Shown here piece after piece: positions 41,029 through 53,409 of a stretch of DNA of 64,000 nt. Source of the stretch: Ulota crispa (lineage: Eukaryota > Streptophyta > Bryopsida > Orthotrichales > Orthotrichaceae); assembly GCA_963920765.1 (NCBI GenBank), contig OY987244.1, forward strand, positions 12,650,501 to 12,714,500. Direction: 5' to 3'. Below the pieces are notes generated by a model. It did no database searches, was not told the origin of the DNA, and was given only the letters and a program-made list of their open reading frames with translations. The stretch's first letter is position 1, and each line of letters starts with the position of its first letter. A program made the translations under genes and the position numbers.

Positions 41029-41494
41029 TTTTATGGCCTAATCACGTACGAGAGGAGCGATTTAATAACCTTCCAATACTGCACCAAACCCCAAACTGAT
41101 TAGATCAGCTTCACAGTTTCAAACTGGTGATTCAAACCGAACTTCCTCCAATTGAACCTCCATGATAACTTAACGCCAAGGGACGTTAGCAAGTCTAGTA
41201 CTTGTTGAACTCTTGCATACTACAATCTGTGCACACTGGCAATCCCAAGGACGCCCTTGAATCCAAGCTGTGCGATCTAGTACGAGTTGAATGACTACCG
41301 AATTGCCCGGAGTTCAGACATGCACTGAAAAATCGTATCGAACACGCAAATCGGCGACCGAGTTGGGTTGGGGGACAGCATATGCGCTCCAGTCCAGTCT
41401 CTCCCCCACGAGGTGGTGCGGTGGTGCCGACGTCGGAGTCGACCGGGAGGTAGCAACTTGCCCCAGATAGGCAGGCATAACATCATATTCATTA
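41029..41494 (-). promoter_or_regulatory. 5' flank and likely promoter of the WRKY gene
   Basis: Moderate GC, no gene. The first repeat upstream starts near 41495. No confident TATA box was picked. Confidence 0.35.
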
Positions 41495-41750
41495 AGAGGG
41501 GAAAAGCATGGGTCCCATTTGTTTTTCACCTGAATCCAGAAAGTCCGGCTTAATTCAATTAAGGAGGTAACCTAAAACCTACTTAATGAACTTATGTCCA
41601 AAATTCTAGACTTTCTATCCAAATATCACATTTCATTGGAAAATAGTCATTGGATTTCAGTTCAATGAATATGACATTCTCGGAAGAAAAAATAAAAAAC
41701 AGAAGTCCCAATTTGTAAGAGTTGTCCCTTTTTTAGTGAATATGACGTTG
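41495..41750. mobile_element. Family I MITE, unfilled copy
   Basis: Read on the minus strand it matches 43748-43925 plus 44733-44845: CATATTCATTGAA, TTTTCCAATGAAAT, ATTTTGGACATAAGTTCATT. It lacks the insert J and so shows the empty target site. Confidence 0.65.
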
Positions 41751-42106
41751 CATCGAGTAGTGCAAGGGGTACCTTTTCCGGAGCTTGTGTCCATCAGGGA
41801 AACTAGTCAACGCAAACCTGCATTGTATATTGGCTAGAAAATTCATTCGTCAGGAAATCTCAACAGTCGGCCTAGTTTCTAACTATTATTTTCGGGTCAG
41901 CGAAGGATCATCATGATGTGTGCAAAGCTCCGGCGAGCACGAGGAACAATGCAGGCCATTGTTTTAGCAACGCCAATTACCACGGGGAGTTCCTGGTGAC
42001 CAAACATGACGCACTCTAAATGTGTAGGTCCGTCCTTACCAGTGAAAACGTTTTGTGCTAATTATCGCTTTTTTGCTACATCAAAATTGGTGTGCCTAAT
42101 TGTTCT

Positions 42107-42508
42107 AGGGACCGACTAGGTGGACACCCCCAATTGCTACGCGGACATCTCATAGTCAAATTTATTATATTTGAGATTATTATTACACTGAAATATGAAA
42201 TAAATCAAAGCAATACTTTAGTGTACATTTGCATTTACAAGTGATGCAAACACACAACAAATTTGCCTCATTTGTGACGCAGTTAGGAGTTAAACCAATT
42301 GCTCCCTTCATTTATTGGTTTGACTCTTGACTGTGTCACAAATGAGGCAGGTTTGTTGTATATTTGGAGCCCTTGTAAATACAAGTGTATGCTAAACTAT
42401 TACTTTGATTTTATTTCATATTTTAGCGTAATAATAATCTCAAATTTAATAAATTTGGCTAAGGGGGTGTCTGCGTAGCAATTGGGGGGTGTCCACCTAG
42501 TTGGTCCC
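42107..42508. mobile_element. Foldback MITE (family G), about 400 bp
   Basis: Ends are AGGGACCGACTAGGTGGACA and the inverted GTGTCCACCTAGTTGGTCCC. Pairing continues inward through CAATTGCTACGC and TTTGCCTCATTTGTGACGC, so nearly the whole element folds on itself. Confidence 0.9.
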
Positions 42509-42750
42509 TTCTTCTATAGTATTTTTTTGAGAAAATGTAAAATATTTAACCAACTTTTATACACAGGTTTGGGAGTAGGATCTCGGATTTCAGGGTTCCA
42601 CTTGATATCGCCTCATCTTAATAGTGCAATATTTGAATTTCTCACAAAACTAGCATGAGATTTAACTTTGATGAAAGGTTGAAAGCATTCAACATTACAT
42701 CAAATATATAAAAAAAATGTAGCCATCCTTGCTACTCAACCATTTTTTGG

Positions 42751-43015
42751 TTAGAAAAAAAAAGCTGAGGCCACTTCACCCAAAACATTTTCACTGGTCC
42801 TTACACTTGCAGGTTTGAAGCTTGCTACAGTACGGCCAAGCTTGTGATACTTGACGTCATTAAAATCGCCATACTTACGTCTACTGGTGAATTGGTGATC
42901 TGATATGTACGCCAGTCTGTAGTTCTTTACGCCACAGTCAAGATCTAGTCTGAAGTTTTGACTTTTGAGGATAACATCTTCGGATGCATTGATTTTCATC
43001 GTTGGGGCCTTTAAG
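42751..43015 (-). CDS. Unidentified open frame, possible gene remnant
   Basis: A frame of about 107 codons runs on the minus strand from near 43071 to 42751, with Met at 42999. Its residue mix is protein-like (SQNFRLDLDCGVKNYRLAY) and less low-complexity than other frames in the repeat zone. I do not recognise a family, and no splice partner was found. Confidence 0.25.
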
Positions 43016-43071
43016 TTAGGAGGCTTGAATTCAGAGCGGTCATTTTGAACCGATCATGCAGACTGAACCTC

Positions 43072-43747
43072 CAGTGCACAAAGATTTTTAAATGGGTCAC
43101 ATTTTTTATGTTCAGAAATTGTAAGTGACATGAGCCATGATTGAGTGTGCATATTGGTCATAATTGAGTACAGATTTTTCTTTCAATAAAATATAAATAC
43201 ATGTCATACTAAAATAAATGAAAATATGTTCTCAATCATGATTTGAGCATTAGAATATGGAATAGGTGCTTGCACGCTTTAAGAACCTTATTGGAGCATT
43301 CTTGGTTTTGTAATGGTTGCTTTTAAGACTCATGTGCTCCATTTACATGTCGCTTTTGCATCATGAATGGTACCACCTATGATCAAGAATGGTTACATAT
43401 GCACCTTTTACTTTGATAAATTCTAGTTAATTCATACTAACTCAAAAGAAATCAAATTAATTGTCCACACAACCGTCACTCTCTTCTTTAACTTTCTACC
43501 AAAAATATTTCCATTTACCAAGCTGCCCTGATTTTTCCACATAATCGCACTTTCCCTTAGATGGTCCATTCACAAACCTCCTACCCTAGGCACATGATTT
43601 TTGTCGGGAGATTCACAATTTATAATGCTAGCTTCCAGAACGTGGATGATGGATGACTTTGATTGTTTCGGGAAGGAGTTGAATGAAACATCTGAAATTC
43701 ATCCGGAGAGGAATTTTTGTCTATTCTTCAACTACCTATGTAAAACG
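43072..43747. other. Intergenic DNA, nothing recognised
   Basis: No exon, RNA or paired element ends. Confidence 0.4.
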
Positions 43748-44845
43748 TGTTATTTATTAATTTGGTAAAAGACGTACAAAGTGAGATTTTTGGCTTTTTT
43801 TTCAGAGATTGCCATATTCATTGAATTGGGAATTTGTTAATTGTTTTCCAATGAAATAAGATATATATCATTTAGAAATACGCTCTTTTTGGACAAAAAG
43901 TCAAAATTTTGGACATAATTCATTAGGGTGATGGCACAATTAGGATAACCAAAAAGGATTGCTTAGGTCTAATTTGGCCATACCCATGATACTTTTGCTA
44001 TTTATTACATTTTACTAGATAGTGCTTTGTTGTTTATTTTTTGGCAAAAAGTTGCTTATACTTGTAGATTAGTAGAAAAAAAAACTTTTTCAAATGATGA
44101 ATGTTATCGTGTCCAAATGAGCAATTTTGTGAGAAGTTCCAGAACTGTCTCATTTCATCAAAATGAAGTAAAGGACCCATCCAAACTACAAATTTGGTTA
44201 GTAGGAATTAAGTTAATGCATTTATAGTTGTGCAAGCTTCTGTGGTCCATGAATTTAAAGTGTATTAGTACATACATTATTATAATTAAATGTTATGAAT
44301 TATTTTAGGGACAATTTCATGCAAATTTTTCCACTTCCAATAAATAACATTAAAAATTTGTAATTTCTATTTTTAAAATGGCAAAAGCATGCACATATAC
44401 TTGTTTCTAAGTGCACATATGGTCAAAATTATTAAAATGTTAATAATTCATTTTAGGAAGCCATTATAAGTAAAAAAATGTCCTAATCAAGACATTTGGG
44501 TTCTAATCACTTTTATGGTGTGAAAAAAAATCAAGAAGTCCTTTTGATGAAAGGAACAATTTCTAAATGAATGTTGTAATGTAAGGAAAGCTTAAGAAAA
44601 ATGACTCATCACTTGCAAGTTCAACTTTTTTGCTAAACAAAAATTATCAAGACTCACTAGTGCAAGTGAAATAATAGTCCTGTCCGGAGGTCCGGCAGGA
44701 CCTTTTAGGGTACCTTGATTGTGCCATCACCCATTATCAAAGTTTTCAAGTGATCTCCTGAATTCAAATTTAGGAGGCCTTTTCAAATTCAAGTGAGGTA
44801 CAAAATGGTACTCATGTTTTTACCAAATTATCAAATAACGGGTTG
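43748..44845. mobile_element. Family I MITE split by element J
   Basis: The outer ends TTATTTATTAATTTGGTAAA and (inverted) TTTACCAAATTATCAAATAA form the terminal repeats. The middle is replaced by J at 43926-44732. The related unfilled copy lies at 41495-41750. Confidence 0.75.
43926..44732. mobile_element. Element J (807 bp) nested in family I
   Basis: Inverted ends GGGTGATGGCACAATTAGG and CTTGATTGTGCCATCACCC. ATTA occurs on both sides (43922-43925 and 44733-44736) but once in the unfilled copy at 41.6 kb. Its superfamily is unclear; the 66-codon frame inside shows no domain. Confidence 0.8.
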
Positions 44846-45145
44846 TAACTAATTTTTTGAATAGGTGCTTCATGACTTTGGCACAAGGCTCTACATGAGT
44901 TCAAGTTTAGTTGGAAGAAAAAACGGATTTGCGGAACTGAAGATTATATTCCTAGCATCCTTTTAGGCGTTTATTGTTTTTAAGTTTTAACCCATATTTT
45001 GTTTTGCTGTGAAGTTTCCAAATCTACATGCTAAGCACTCGGAGCTACGCTCTTACTGATTAAAAAGTCCTTCCTAATGGCTATTACAGCATAATTCAAT
45101 GACTATAAGTAACATTTGAGGAGAAACTTATGCTTTAGACTAAGG

Positions 45146-46456
45146 TTAACCCCTAAAACATAAGCATTTGTTTTAATTGTCTAATAGTAAGATAAAGTAA
45201 AGAGTAAAGAGAGGTTGCTTCATATTTCTTTGTTATAGCAAGTCTTTCAAATTACCGTCTCAGATCTAAAACTAAGTCAGTGTGAATGGATACACTGCAA
45301 TGAATTTATAGTTTATATTCCAAACAAGATGCTTTGTGTTAGGTCCATTAGGATGTTTTAGTCATAGACATGCAAAGATTATTAGAGTATATTATATGGT
45401 TTTGATTTTTTGAGTATATTGATTGGTCAATTCAGGTATCTATCACAATCCAAAGTTGAAACCCTTTGTTGTATGATTTCAAATAAGTGATTAGATGGAC
45501 ATCACAGAGGCTTCTAGGTTGGGTCATAACAATGGTGCATTGTTATGTTTCATAGATGTTTGCAATTTTGCCTTGAGTGGCTATGTAACTCTATAGTCCT
45601 TCTACATAGCATTTGTGTGCAATAAGGAGCAAGAGCTCCAATTTTAAGGAACCCTTTCAACAACTAGTGGTTTACTTTGGAGGATAATATGGGTAAAAAG
45701 AAAATTTTGCTCAAAAAAAAATGAAACCATAAAAACACTTTATATGACCATCTAAACACTTTTTTAGAAGGGTTGATCTAGCCAAACCATATCAGCACTT
45801 GATTTTATGGTGTAGTGTGAACATTTATATCAAATAAAGTAAGTATCCAATGTAAGCACAAATTGCCAAGGTTTGAAATCTTTATCAAACATGTACTAGG
45901 TGCATGTCTAGAGCATGCTTGGGTGATGTGAAATTGGGGAATGCTATACTGTGAGCGGGGATTTGTGAGCCATGAGTTGTGAGTTTTTTTTGTTTGTATG
46001 TCAGAGTGCTAAATTTTACTAATTATGTACATAGGGCCCTATAACTGTTCATTTTTTATTTTCATCTTTAAAAAACTTGCTCTCTTTTTAAGTTTTTCAT
46101 TGATTTTGAGTTCAAGATCATTTCTAGCTCAAAGAATCTTGGCTCACTGCTCATGGCTCTCTATTTTACACCCCTGAATTGACCAGTCAAAATACTCAAA
46201 AAATCAAAACCATATAATATACTCTAATAATCTTTGCATGTCTATGACTAAAACATCCTAATGGACCTAACACAAAACATCCTGTTTGAAATATGAATTA
46301 TAAATTCATTAGAGTGTATCCATCACATTGACTTAGTTTTAGATCTGAGACTGTAATTTGAAAGACTTGATGTAACAAAGAAATATGAAGCAACTTCTCT
46401 TTACTCTTATTTTATCTTACTATTAGACAATTAAAACAAATGCTTATGTTTTACAA
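45146..46456. mobile_element. Element O with about 290-bp inverted arms
   Basis: The left arm (45153-45440) includes CATAAGCATTTGTTTTAATT and GGTCCATTAGGATGTTTTAG. The right arm (46185-46456) is its inverted copy. The left edge starts TTAACCCCTAAAACATAAGC, as in TTAA elements, but the right edge ends GTTTTACAAATGG, so that border is decayed or the element is of another type. About 740 bp lies between the arms with no coding frame. Confidence 0.75.
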
Positions 46457-47423
46457 ATGGTACAAACTCATCGCAACTAGAGGCACAAATATGTCACGCC
46501 GGACTGCTTAGCTTTCTTTGTGTGGCAAAAATTAAGATAAAATTAAAGTCCAAAAATAAAATAAGCAAAAATAAATAAGTAGCTATGTTATGAGAAGCTT
46601 TATCCATGCTGTAGCTTGCTTATCAAGTAAGGTTTCTACTCAAAGTTCCTTGAGGTAGATTCCCTTTCGGTTTAGGGAGAAGTTTCTGCTTCACCGAATT
46701 ATTCCCAACATTTTTCATTGTCAACCAAATTTTCATGAGCATGGATAGGACCTTTTTCTATATTCATATTGTAATGTATTACAATTAGATTTTGCAACTT
46801 CTTTTTTATTCTGTACTTTCAAATTTCAAACAACTCTTTTATTTTCCATTTCAACCGGCTGACTGTGAAAGCCGGATTTCCTCGAACATTGGTTTCTAGT
46901 CATGTAAAGCCTCAGTCTTCCCTGTGGTGCAAAGTCTGCAAGAGCATTCGCACCATTACATGCTCATGATTTGACACATGTAATACTTGAATGATAAGTG
47001 CTCAAAAAAAATTTGACACTCAAACCACTGCATTTTTTCTGTTTGCCAAATTTTTGTAGTCCACATTTCATTTGTTAATAAATGGAAGGACTAGCCACCA
47101 TTGGTGCAAATCTGTCAAACTTGTTGTCAACCTAGTTCCAATTTGACACAAAAAATGCTATAACTCAAACCAAATGTGTCAAGCAAAGGCCCTTGAAATC
47201 ACTATTCATCCTAAGTTTAGTGAGCTTTATCTTATATTTCACTTGATGATTGGTCAATTGACTGTTTATGCGGCACACTTGAAGAGCAAAGGTGAGGGTC
47301 AAGAATTTGAGAGCTAAGGTAGGCGCACCCTTCTCCGCTTAGCTCCTAATGCCGCCCCTTCTATACTAGGCATGTTCATTTCAGAAATGAAATGAAAATC
47401 TCAAGTACAGAGAGTCATAATTC
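46457..47423. other. Decayed repeat DNA, no gene
   Basis: Shares short stretches (for example GTAATGTATTACAATTAGAT) with 54.8 and 59.4 kb, so it is probably an old transposon body. No open frame over 60 codons. Confidence 0.35.
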
Positions 47424-48340
47424 TTAACCCCTAAAATTCTTTTGTGTTTAGAGGCCCCAAAACTGCTTCAAAATACTAGTCCCCAAACCAAGGTCAAAAT
47501 CTTCATTGAAACTTAATATTTATCAAATCCAACCGTAGGATCCTTTGGTTGACTTGCAGAAGTACATTGTCCCAAAATTTCAAATTGAATATCCCCACCA
47601 ATTGCAACATCAATGTGCCTAAACTTCAAAATGTAGGCTTTTTTAGTCCTTCCAAAAGTTGAAATTTATTTTTCAAACTTTTTAGAGAAAAACAAGTATT
47701 TTGTATTTCTTGTGCAATTTTGGCAATATGCTGGAAAAGGGGTTGAAAGTATACATAAAAAAATTTAGACCAAAAAGAATTTTGGATTCATTTTTACAAA
47801 AATTGTAAAGTGAAAGGTATTGATGAATAAGATATAACTATATGCTAATAAGTTTTGGAAGAATTTGAAAATTGGTAATCCCAATGGTGAGAATGCTCTA
47901 ACAGAAAAAAACTTTAATTTTCATTTTCATTTGTAATTTTTCAAAATTGAGAGTAAAAGATAACTTTATATGTTTTTCTACCCTCTTCCTATCTTCATTG
48001 CCCGCAAAAGAAAACTCCTTGTAACTCTTACCTCATTATTTGGAATTGAGTGATTCAACTTTTTTTTGAGTAGGTATCAATCTATAAAATTCTATAAAAA
48101 TTAAAAATTAAAAATTAAAAATTAAAAAAAATTTGCTGCTCGATTTGACATTGAAATTGAAAAAACCTTATAACTTTTGCATTACTTATCGGAACAAAAT
48201 GAAATAAAACTTTACACGTAGATTATGATGAGTAGCATCCATCCTAAAAATTTCATGAAAATTTTTTAAATTATGAAGTCAAGAGAGCCTACCCGAGTTC
48301 TCATAAAGCCCAAAGTGGGCTCCTTGGGCCTTTAGGTTAA
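47424..48340. mobile_element. TTAA element T13
   Basis: Starts TTAACCCCTAAAATTCTTTT and ends CTTGGGCCTTTAGGTTAA. The body resembles T3 and T17 in layout (acid-poor, AT-rich, no frame). Confidence 0.8.
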
Positions 48341-48394
48341 TTACTTTGAGAGAGTTGAGTATGCTTTTAATTTTAATATTTTTTAACATGGCAG

Positions 48395-48793
48395 TGTACT
48401 ATTATTCCTTGGTTTTGACTGTTTAGATTAGTGAAATTTGATTTTTCAAATTCTACACAATTCTTCCAATTTTAACTAATGTATTTTTAAATTTCAAGAC
48501 CTTTGGCATTGCAAGATTATACAAAGTATGATTCACACCTCCAGTTCATCAAAAAATTCTCCTACGCTTACCTAATTTGGTTTTCTACATGAATAAAATA
48601 AACCTCAACTTTGTGTAGAGCAATTTTTCTATTGTAAGAGTGGTCAAAGGCTTTTGAAATTTTTGGGCAACACGGGGAAAACAAAAATTGCACTTCTAAT
48701 GTCAATATCTCACTTGTTTACATTTAGAATGAGTTGATTTTTTTCCCACAAATACCTCCCATAGTCTAGGGCAAGATCTTATGGTTGGATTTC

Positions 48794-48829
<36 letters not shown>

Positions 48830-48901
48830 CTACTCGTTCCCCCAAAGTGGCAATTTTCAATGATTTTCACAAAAAAAAGGGCTTGATCCTTTAGGGGTTA
48901 A
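48395..48901. mobile_element. TTAA element T14, left-truncated
   Basis: Its right end reads TTGATCCTTTAGGGGTTAA. The body matches the right half of T1 and T20 (GCATTGCAAGATTATACAAAG, CTCCCATAGTCTAGGGCAAG). The left half is missing. It holds neither the L nor the CACTA insert, so it gives the empty-site sequence for both. A 30-base poly(A) run lies at 48795-48824. Confidence 0.75.
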
Positions 48902-49459
48902 AGAAGAATGGTGTCGGTGAAATTGACCATTACGTTGGATGAAAATTGTTGCCACCCACTGACTCAAGTACTTGTCATGGATACCCAAAACTTTTCATCA
49001 CTTTTAACTACCTTTTGAGATGCTTTCAAAAGCTCTCGGAAATGTTACAACATTACCAACTTAGGGGTTTGATGTTCACAAAAATTTATCTTTGCACAAG
49101 AGTACCACTTAGTTGTAATACATAGGGCAAGGGTCTTTCAATTTAGCACGCTTGCAAATCATCTATTGTACTTATTTGCAATTTCAAATTCTTTCATGTT
49201 TGATTGCAACGCGTGCATAAGAGGCTTGAAACATCAATTAATTCTTGCTCAAGTTTTCAATTGATTCTAGTTGTGTGAATTATTATTGTGATTGTTCATG
49301 CATGCATGCCCAACGTATTTGTTTGTTTTTTTGTTGTGTATGTAATTCTTGGGCTGCTCCACCAAGACCTACAATGTTGTTTAAGGGTCAAAGTGACGTT
49401 TTTCTAGCTAAGTAAGGGGTGTGGTTGAATATGGTATTTGTAATTAAAAAAATAGTTCT
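48902..49459. other. Intergenic DNA, nothing recognised
   Basis: No exon or paired ends. Confidence 0.35.
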
Positions 49460-50532
49460 TTAAACTCCTAAATGCCCAAGCGATCAGATTTGGGTCTTTA
49501 CAAAACTTTGGAGATGAATAAAACCTTATCAATTCATGGTTTTTAGTATTGATTTTTTCAATATAAATTTGTTTGAAGTCTATTTGTAACATCCAAAATC
49601 TAGTCTTGAAAATGAACGTTGATGATTTTTCTACTCAAGATTTTGTACAAGGGTGTCCACTGCAATCTTGAAATTTCTAGTGTTGGAAGATCTTGAAAAT
49701 GAGCCTCAAGTACACTTTATATAGCAAAATTATGAACCCCCAACAAGGCGTCAAGGCCCTTAAGAAGTCTCAAAAAGGATAAAAAAGGACCCCAACATTG
49801 TATTTATTGCAACGAACAAATCACTAATCCCCTATTTCCACTTGTCCTTTGCATTCAATGAGTGAAGTACTTGGGTAGTGACTAAAGAGCGCGTTTACAT
49901 ATTTTATCAATGCAATACCTTTTTGCAGTGTTTTAGATTGTGCATGTGGATAAGGTCCTTCATACAAGGACTAGATTATCATTTTCTATATATGATTTTT
50001 GTGATGTATAATAGGAAAGCCATATCACGTAGAGCCACTTTACGCACTTTCTAATGTAACCGGCATAGGCTCAATAAATATTAAGAGTGTCAAATCTTAA
50101 GGGCCTTGTTGGGGTTCATAATTTTGCTCTAGGCTAGAGCAAGGAGAAAAATTCACATTAGAAATTCATTCAAAAAAGATGTAGGAGTAGATTTTGAAAG
50201 CCGTAAATCGATTAAAGTTAGACATGTAATGATCTTAAACCATATATTTTTTTGGTGAACAACTTTTTAAATTTGACATGTGAAATGAGGATTAGAAGAC
50301 TTCAAATCAATGTTGCAGTTTTAACACCCTCATGTTCAAACATTATAATTTTTCAAACTATAAGTGATAGTGTTGTATTTTCTTTTCCTATGTAATCTCT
50401 AACATGTTTAATTTAAATTTGTATAGTTACAATTGGAAAAAACTTGAGGAAAGTTATGAAGAATTTAGTTGATTGTTCAGTTCCATGGAAATTTGAAGAA
50501 GCTCAGATAGGCCTTGGGCATTTAGGGGTTGA
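49460..50532. mobile_element. TTAA element T15
   Basis: Starts TTAAACTCCTAAATGCCCAAG and ends CCTTGGGCATTTAGGGGTTGA. The left third matches T21 and contains the unfilled site GCCTCAAGTACACTTTATAT for the Tc1-like insert there. Confidence 0.8.
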
Positions 50533-50634
50533 GGCATTTGGTCAAATTGAACAACAACACATTTTATGGAAGTTATTTTTATTAATATTAAGTTATTTTC
50601 AAGTTGAATTAGGAATTGTTAGAAGTATTGGACC

Positions 50635-51658
50635 TTAACCCTTTAGGGCCAAGGGCGCCCCTGGCTCAGGGTCACTGTGAGCACTGCAATCTTTAAACTA
50701 GTTAAATTAGTGAGATTGCTACCAAAAAAAATATGCAGCTAATTTTTTTTTAAATTTTGCAATGTTAAATTTGTAAATTTTTACTTTTGAGTAGTGTTTT
50801 TAGCAACTTAAGGTAAAAGAAAAAATCATATTTGAGATCACTAGGTAGCATCCTTTTTCCATATTTTCTCATTAAATGCTCAGATCTTATTGAGATCTTC
50901 CCGTATAGATGGAATACATACTACTGAATCTACTACTTGGTCAAATCTTGCAAGCGTAGCCTAAATGACCGGAAAGATTATAACACATCCATGCCAAGTT
51001 GAGGGTGTTATTATTTCCAAAATCATATACAATGTTGTGAGGTCAAATTTGTGTTTTTTTAGAGCCCAAATGTGAATTTGAGAAATTGCAATGTGGTAGG
51101 TGACCTTTATACCAAGCAAATGAAAATCATTTCAGTTGAATCTAAGTTTGGACAAGAATTTCAAGCATTGCAAAGTGAGGGGGTCTTTGTACAGTTTTTA
51201 CTCACAATTCTTGAGCTTGACTTACTTCAATCCAAGCTTTTGGATTCAATATAAATCCAATAACAATGTACATAGGCTTGCTTGATCAGAAATTCCCGTG
51301 CCCTCCAACTTTGTTCCCATGTCAATTGCAATTGCGTCATTCTTCAAATGTTATTTCAAATAAACGGCTTAAAACAACCAAAATCATTACAAGGGATTTG
51401 GACCCAAAAATGGGCCCCTTTCCCAAAACCATGGGAACTTTGGGCCCATTCCCCCAAAACATGGGAACACTTCCACATGGGCAAGCTGACCTGGTCAAAG
51501 CTTGACCACGTGAGATGTTACGAGTAATTTTTATTTTTTTATTTAAAAATAAATAAATTATACTCAGCTGGTTCTCAGCATTGAGAACAACCAAACTTGC
51601 AGCCCCTTGAAGGGCTCAAATTCCTCCTAATGTGGCACTCCCGGCCCTAGAGGATTAA
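50635..51658. mobile_element. TTAA element T16
   Basis: Starts TTAACCCTTTAGGGCCAAGG and ends CCGGCCCTAGAGGATTAA. It includes a two-fold repeat of about 30 bp around CCCAAAACCATGGGAACTTT at 51410-51470. Confidence 0.8.
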
Positions 51659-51772
51659 ATTTCAACTTACAGTCAGGCAACCATTATGCAATCAAAAGAT
51701 GAATTGATTCTATTCTCTAGATTTTAAAATTTTGTTGAATTATCACATGGGTGTTTGTCTTTTTTGCTCAAA

Positions 51773-52094
51773 GGAAAAATTTCATGGATACCCCTGAAGT
51801 TTGCAATTTTTACAAAGCTTACCCTTGCTTTTTTAGAAATTTCACAAATACTATTGGACCAAAAAATGTAGGCATTTATTTGATGTGCTTGTAATTTCTT
51901 CATGACAAATGCTGAAGAAGGGAAAGTAATGAAACAATAAAGAAGCAACATGTGCACAAAAAAAGAAGGAAAGTGACATGCATAACAAAACAAATGCCTA
52001 AAAATTATGGTCAAGGGTATTTGTGTAATTTTTGAAAAAGCAAGGGTATCTATGTAAATATTGCAAACTTCAAGGGTATCCATGAAATTTTCCC
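51773..52094. mobile_element. Family E foldback MITE, copy 3
   Basis: Arms begin GGAAAAATTTCATGGATACC and mirror at CATGAAATTTTCCC. Copies 1 and 2 sit in AlaX introns 20 kb away. Confidence 0.9.
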
Positions 52095-52305
52095 TTACTT
52101 CACAAAATGGAGAAGCTAAAATACAACCTTTCTTTCTTTTGTCATTTTCTCCAATCACATCTTTCTTATCCAAATGATCCTCATGCAAATACAATAAATA
52201 AGTGTGAATACAAAACAGACTTTTCTTTGAATAAGAAAACTCATTGCACTTATGATCTATCTATATATGTAAATATATATAATTATATATAATATATTTT
52301 ATATA

Positions 52306-52704
52306 GGGAATTGATATGTGCACACCCAGGGGTTGATATTTGCACACCCCCATGGGAGGTAAATTATAGATTTCTACAATTGAAAAGTTGAATTTAGATT
52401 TAGACTTAAAGACCATGATTTTGTCCAAAGCCATAAAAAAATGTTGCAATTGCACAACATCCAATGAAAAAGCTTACTTAGGGAGAAAAGTGTTATATTG
52501 ACTTTTGTTTGTAAAAAAAAATAAGTTTTTTCATTGGGTGTTGTTCAATTGCAATTTTTTTATGGTTCTAGACTAAATCATGGTCTCTTAGTCCAAATCT
52601 TAATTCAAAATTCTCAAATTTAGCTTTTTGATGGTAGAAATCTATAATTTACCTCACAGGGGGGTGTGCAAATATCAACCCTTGGGGTGCACATATCAAT
52701 TCCC
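52306..52704. mobile_element. Family F foldback MITE, copy 2
   Basis: Ends GGGAATTGATATGTGCACAC and GTGCACATATCAATTCCC, flanked by TATATA on both sides. The core CATTGGGTGTTGTTCAATTG matches copy 1. Confidence 0.9.
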
Positions 52705-52716
52705 TATATATATGTA

Positions 52717-52760
<44 letters not shown>
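52705..52760. repeat. (TA)n microsatellite
   Basis: About 25 TA units with a few G interruptions, directly next to the family F element. Confidence 0.97.
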
Positions 52761-52763
<3 letters not shown>

Positions 52764-52859
52764 CAAAATTGTCCGTGGTGGTTGTCCTTAACAATTTAGT
52801 AACTAAGGATAACAATTTTGTAACCAAATTATAAGGATGGGAGTGCATGGGGTTTTGTA

Positions 52860-53005
52860 AGAATTATGATGGGGGGCAAGGGACAAGAGGCACGGGATGG
52901 AGCAAGGGCATGGGGGGCACAAGTATGTGGGGCACATGGTGAGGGGCATAGGGATGGAGGGAGGCACGAGGATGGGGGGAGGCACAAAGATGGGGGAGTC
53001 ATGGA
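52860..53005. repeat. G-rich, purine-biased degenerate minisatellite
   Basis: Degenerate units such as GGGGGGCA(C/A)AAG and GGCACGAGGATGGGG repeat about ten times. Several runs of three or more G lie within 30 bases, enough for G-quadruplexes. The cysteine- and proline-rich minus-strand frames are side effects. Confidence 0.85.
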
Positions 53006-53409
53006 GCATGGAAGTGAAAATTTGCTTGAATCATAAAAAGTTATTAGAATTGAAAAACATATAGAATTTCTCAAATTCCATATAAGAAAACATTATGAAT
53101 TTGAGGTTTTCAACATTGGCATTGGGTGTCTTTATGTTTTTCATTTTTTGAAATTCAAAAACAAGGGAGGGAAAGGAATAGGTTAGGAAAGAAGGTGAAC
53201 TTGTGTGGAGGTCCATTTTTTAAACTCATGCATCACCCCATCGGTTTGACGAGTATAGATCAAGGACTAGTTTAATATGAATGAAACTCATAAGCAACTA
53301 TCAATCCTAGAGTGGCCAGCCAAGTCTTCAAGGGTCAAATTCCACCTTAGAATGTGGTTTGGAAATTGGTACTCTCTTTTTCTAACATAATCATCCTTTT
53401 GAGTTGCAT

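Noticed and set aside
45146-46456. Element O as a Mutator-like element
   Set aside because: The long inverted arms fit, but no 9-bp duplication flanks them and the left edge looks like a TTAA element, so it was left unclassified.
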